Shown here in pieces: positions 62,190 to 64,000 of a DNA stretch of 64,000 nt. The notes below the pieces were generated by a model. That model had not been told where the DNA came from and ran no database searches. It worked only from the letters and a program-made list of their open reading frames with translations. The DNA lies in NCBI RefSeq assembly GCF_020171315.1, contig NZ_JAIUZP010000010.1, forward strand, positions 1-64,000, read 5' to 3'. Both the position numbers and the translations under genes were made by a program. This stretch comes from Pseudooceanicola nanhaiensis (GTDB lineage Bacteria; Pseudomonadota; Alphaproteobacteria; Rhodobacterales; Rhodobacteraceae). Position 1 is the stretch's first letter; each line of letters opens with the position of its first letter.

Positions 62190-62633
62190 ATGAACAAACC
62201 AGACATGGAATTCGTGAAGACGCATTTCGCGAAGGAGCTGCCCTATGTCGCGGCCCTGAACATGCGCTTCGACGAACTGACCGAGGGGGTGGCCGTGATG
62301 ACCATGCCCTATGATGCCCGCCTCGTGGGCGATCCCGAAAGCGGGGTGATCCACGGCGGGGCGGTTTCCGCGCTTATGGACACCACCTGCGGCGCGGCAG
62401 TCTTCTCCCACCCCGAGGCCTCCATGGGCACGGCGACGATCGACCTGCGGATCGACTACATGCGCGCGGCCAAGCCGGGCCGCGAGATCACCGCGCGGGC
62501 GGAATGCTACCATGTCACCCGCTCGGTCGCCTTCGTGCGCGCCACTGCGACGGACGGCGAGGGCGACACGCCCGTGGCCACCGCCACCGGGGCCTTCACG
62601 GTGGATCGCGCCGCATCGGAGGGCAAGGCATGA
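62190..62633 (+). CDS. PaaI-type thioesterase 1
   Basis: A 147-residue hotdog-fold acyl-CoA thioesterase, with the signature GVIHGGAVSALMDTTCGAA and central helix. PaaI-type enzymes hydrolyse acyl-CoA thioesters, rescuing free CoA. Its stop overlaps the start of the second thioesterase (ATGA). Confidence 0.88.
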   Translation: MNKPDMEFVKTHFAKELPYVAALNMRFDELTEGVAVMTMPYDARLVGDPESGVIHGGAVSALMDTTCGAAVFSHPEASMGTATIDLRIDYMRAAKPGREITARAECYHVTRSVAFVRATATDGEGDTPVATATGAFTVDRAASEGKA

Positions 62634-63142
62634 GCCGTCGTCCCCCCGAACCGGTGCAGGTCGTCAAGCAGCGGCGTGATGCGGCGCTGGCCGCGCTCGT
62701 GGGCTCCGTGCCCTTCATCTCCTTCCTTGGTGTCACCTTCGACCGCCGCGGGGATGAACTGACCGCGATCCTGCCCTATCGCCGCGACCTGATCGGCAAC
62801 CCGATGCTGCCCGCGCTCCATGGCGGGGCCACGGCGGGCTTCCTCGAGATCACCGCCCTGATCGGCCTCAGCTGGGGGATGCTGTGGGAGCAGGTGGAAA
62901 CCGGGGCGGTCGATGTTGCCGCGCTGGGCGAGGGCTGGTGCCCGAAACTGCCCAAGACCATCGATTTCGCCACCGACTTCCTGCGCTCTGGCCTGCCGCG
63001 CGATGCCTATGCCCGGGCCGAGATCACCCGCTCGGGGCGGCGCTATGCCTCGGTCCGGGTCGAGGCCTGGCAGGATAACCGGCAGCGGCCCCATGCACAG
63101 GCAATCGGCCATTTCGTGATGCCGCAGGGCCCCATGGCATAA
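62630..63142 (+). CDS. PaaI-type thioesterase 2
   Basis: A 170-residue hotdog protein (PFISFLGVTFDRRGDELTAILPY, PALHGGATAGFLEITALIGL), divergent from its neighbour (the HGG is kept). The start is fixed by the four-base overlap with thioesterase 1, and 13 bp separate it from the MATE gene. The pair probably forms one heteromer or two related activities. Confidence 0.85.
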   Translation: MSRRPPEPVQVVKQRRDAALAALVGSVPFISFLGVTFDRRGDELTAILPYRRDLIGNPMLPALHGGATAGFLEITALIGLSWGMLWEQVETGAVDVAALGEGWCPKLPKTIDFATDFLRSGLPRDAYARAEITRSGRRYASVRVEAWQDNRQRPHAQAIGHFVMPQGPMA

Positions 63143-63155
63143 CGCAGGACAGACC

Positions 63156-64000
63156 GTGACCGACACCACCGGGCCCGAGGCCCTCACTCACCGCCGGGTG
63201 CTGCGGATCGCGGTCCCGATCGTGCTGTCCAACGTCACCGTGCCGATCCTCGGCGCGGTGGACACCGGCGTCGTCGGCCAGATCGCCGAGGCGCAGCCGA
63301 TCGCGGCCGTGGGCCTCGGCGCGGTCATCCTCTCGGCGATCTACTGGATCTTCGGCTTCCTGCGCATGGGCACCACCGGTATGACCGCCCGCGCCGCGGG
63401 GCAGGGCGACCGGGGCGAGGTCGCGGCGCTGCTGACCCGCGCGCTGATGTTCGGGCTGGGGGCGGGCGCGGTGATCGTCGCGCTGCAATGGCCGATCTTC
63501 GCAGGCGCCCTCGGGCTGGCCCCGGCCAGTGCCGAGGTCGAGGAGATGTCGCGCGCCTACATGGGCATCCGCATCTGGTCGGCCCCGGCGGCCATCGGGC
63601 TTTACGGTCTCACCGGCTGGCTCATCGCGCAGGAGCGCACCATGGCGGTGCTGGCGGTGCAGCTCCTGATGAACACGGTGAACATCGCGCTCGACCTCTG
63701 GTTCGTGCTGGGCCTCGGCTGGGGCGTCGAGGGCGTGGCCGCCGCCACCTTCATTGCCGAGTGGAGCGGTCTGGCGCTGGCGCTCTACCTCTGCCGGGCG
63801 GCGTTCCGCGATCCGGCGTGGCGCGACTGGGGCCGGGTCTTCGACCGGGTGGCGCTGATCCGGATGGGTGTGGTGAACGCCGACATCCTCGTGCGCTCGC
63901 TGCTGCTGAAGGCCACCTTCCTCTCCTTCATGTTCCTCGCCGCCGATTTCGGCGACGTGCAACTGGCGGCGAACCAGGTGCTGTTGCAGTTCCTCGAAAT
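63156..64000 (+). CDS. MATE-family efflux transporter, 3' end outside window
   Basis: Open from a GTG at 63156 to the window end, at least 281 residues. Membrane segments typical of the multidrug and toxin extrusion family: ALTHRRVLRIAVPIVLSNVTV, TGVVGQIAEAQPIAAVGLGAVI, FGFLRMGTTGMTARAAGQGD. The last motif is characteristic of MATE/DinF-like Na+ or H+ antiporters. It follows the thioesterase by 13 bp and may be co-transcribed. The start codon is GTG; no better ATG precedes it. Confidence 0.85.
   Translation, partial: MTDTTGPEALTHRRVLRIAVPIVLSNVTVPILGAVDTGVVGQIAEAQPIAAVGLGAVILSAIYWIFGFLRMGTTGMTARAAGQGDRGEVAALLTRALMFGLGAGAVIVALQWPIFAGALGLAPASAEVEEMSRAYMGIRIWSAPAAIGLYGLTGWLIAQERTMAVLAVQLLMNTVNIALDLWFVLGLGWGVEGVAAATFIAEWSGLALALYLCRAAFRDPAWRDWGRVFDRVALIRMGVVNADILVRSLLLKATFLSFMFLAADFGDVQLAANQVLLQFLE

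Overview
The window is high-GC DNA with the gene content and order of an alphaproteobacterium of the Rhodobacterales (Roseobacter/Rhodobacteraceae type). The evidence is the TRAP transporters, polyol ABC operon, YgfZ, tandem MerR/acyl-CoA dehydrogenase block, large acidic 'SMEEILASIRR-like' proteins and small Rhodobacterales-type hypothetical proteins. No rRNA, CRISPR array or transposase was seen. Product names come from motifs and recollection of families, not from a search.

Layout. 1-0.9 kb: the end of a tyrosine recombinase facing the 3' end of tRNA-Cys, probably the edge of an integrated element lying to the left. 1.1-3.9 kb: a string of hairpins (candidate RNA), then a three-gene unit of a periplasmic molybdopterin-fold protein, a sensor kinase and a LuxR-type response regulator. 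4.3-11.6 kb: a HlyD-type adaptor plus a BcsA-like glycan synthase (resembling the bgsB-bgsA mixed-linkage glucan pair), a PIMT-like methyltransferase, TolC and a very acidic PopZ-like protein. 11.8-22.5 kb: housekeeping genes (cobQ, a small DUF protein, efp, ygfZ, a short glycosyltransferase, an ABC exporter coupled to a phosphatase, two aminotransferases, a crotonase). 22.7-27.2 kb: a 919-residue acidic protein, thiamine pyrophosphokinase and a drug/metabolite exporter.

27.3-36.1 kb is a catabolic island: a GntR regulator and an isochorismatase-fold hydrolase diverge from FAD monooxygenase, SDR, aldehyde dehydrogenase, a complete TRAP transporter and a maleate-isomerase-like protein. Both the hydrolase and the isomerase-like protein appear to lack a usual catalytic cysteine, so the pathway is not simply the nicotinate/maleamate route. 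36.5-37.9 kb is L-serine dehydratase, flanked by repeats. 38.4-50.6 kb is a polyol (mannitol/sorbitol/arabitol type) utilisation locus: binding protein, two permeases with a small translationally coupled ORF between them, ATPase, polyol dehydrogenase, HAD phosphatase and two FGGY kinases in one operon, next to a SorC-type regulator and a fructokinase. 50.8-63.1 kb is fatty-acid or short acyl-CoA metabolism: acyl-CoA ligase, then a MerR-headed operon of acyl-CoA dehydrogenase, a 70-aa protein, GST-like protein, thiolase and FadB-type enzyme, a second MerR, and two coupled thioesterases. A MATE efflux gene runs off the right edge.

Points of most interest: the double active-site substitution in the 27-36 kb catabolic locus; the bgsBA-like glucan synthase pair; the small ORF coupled at both ends inside the polyol operon; the mosaic palindromic intergenic module found in opposite orientations at 19.9 and 50.6 kb; and the candidate structured RNA at 1.12-1.32 kb.
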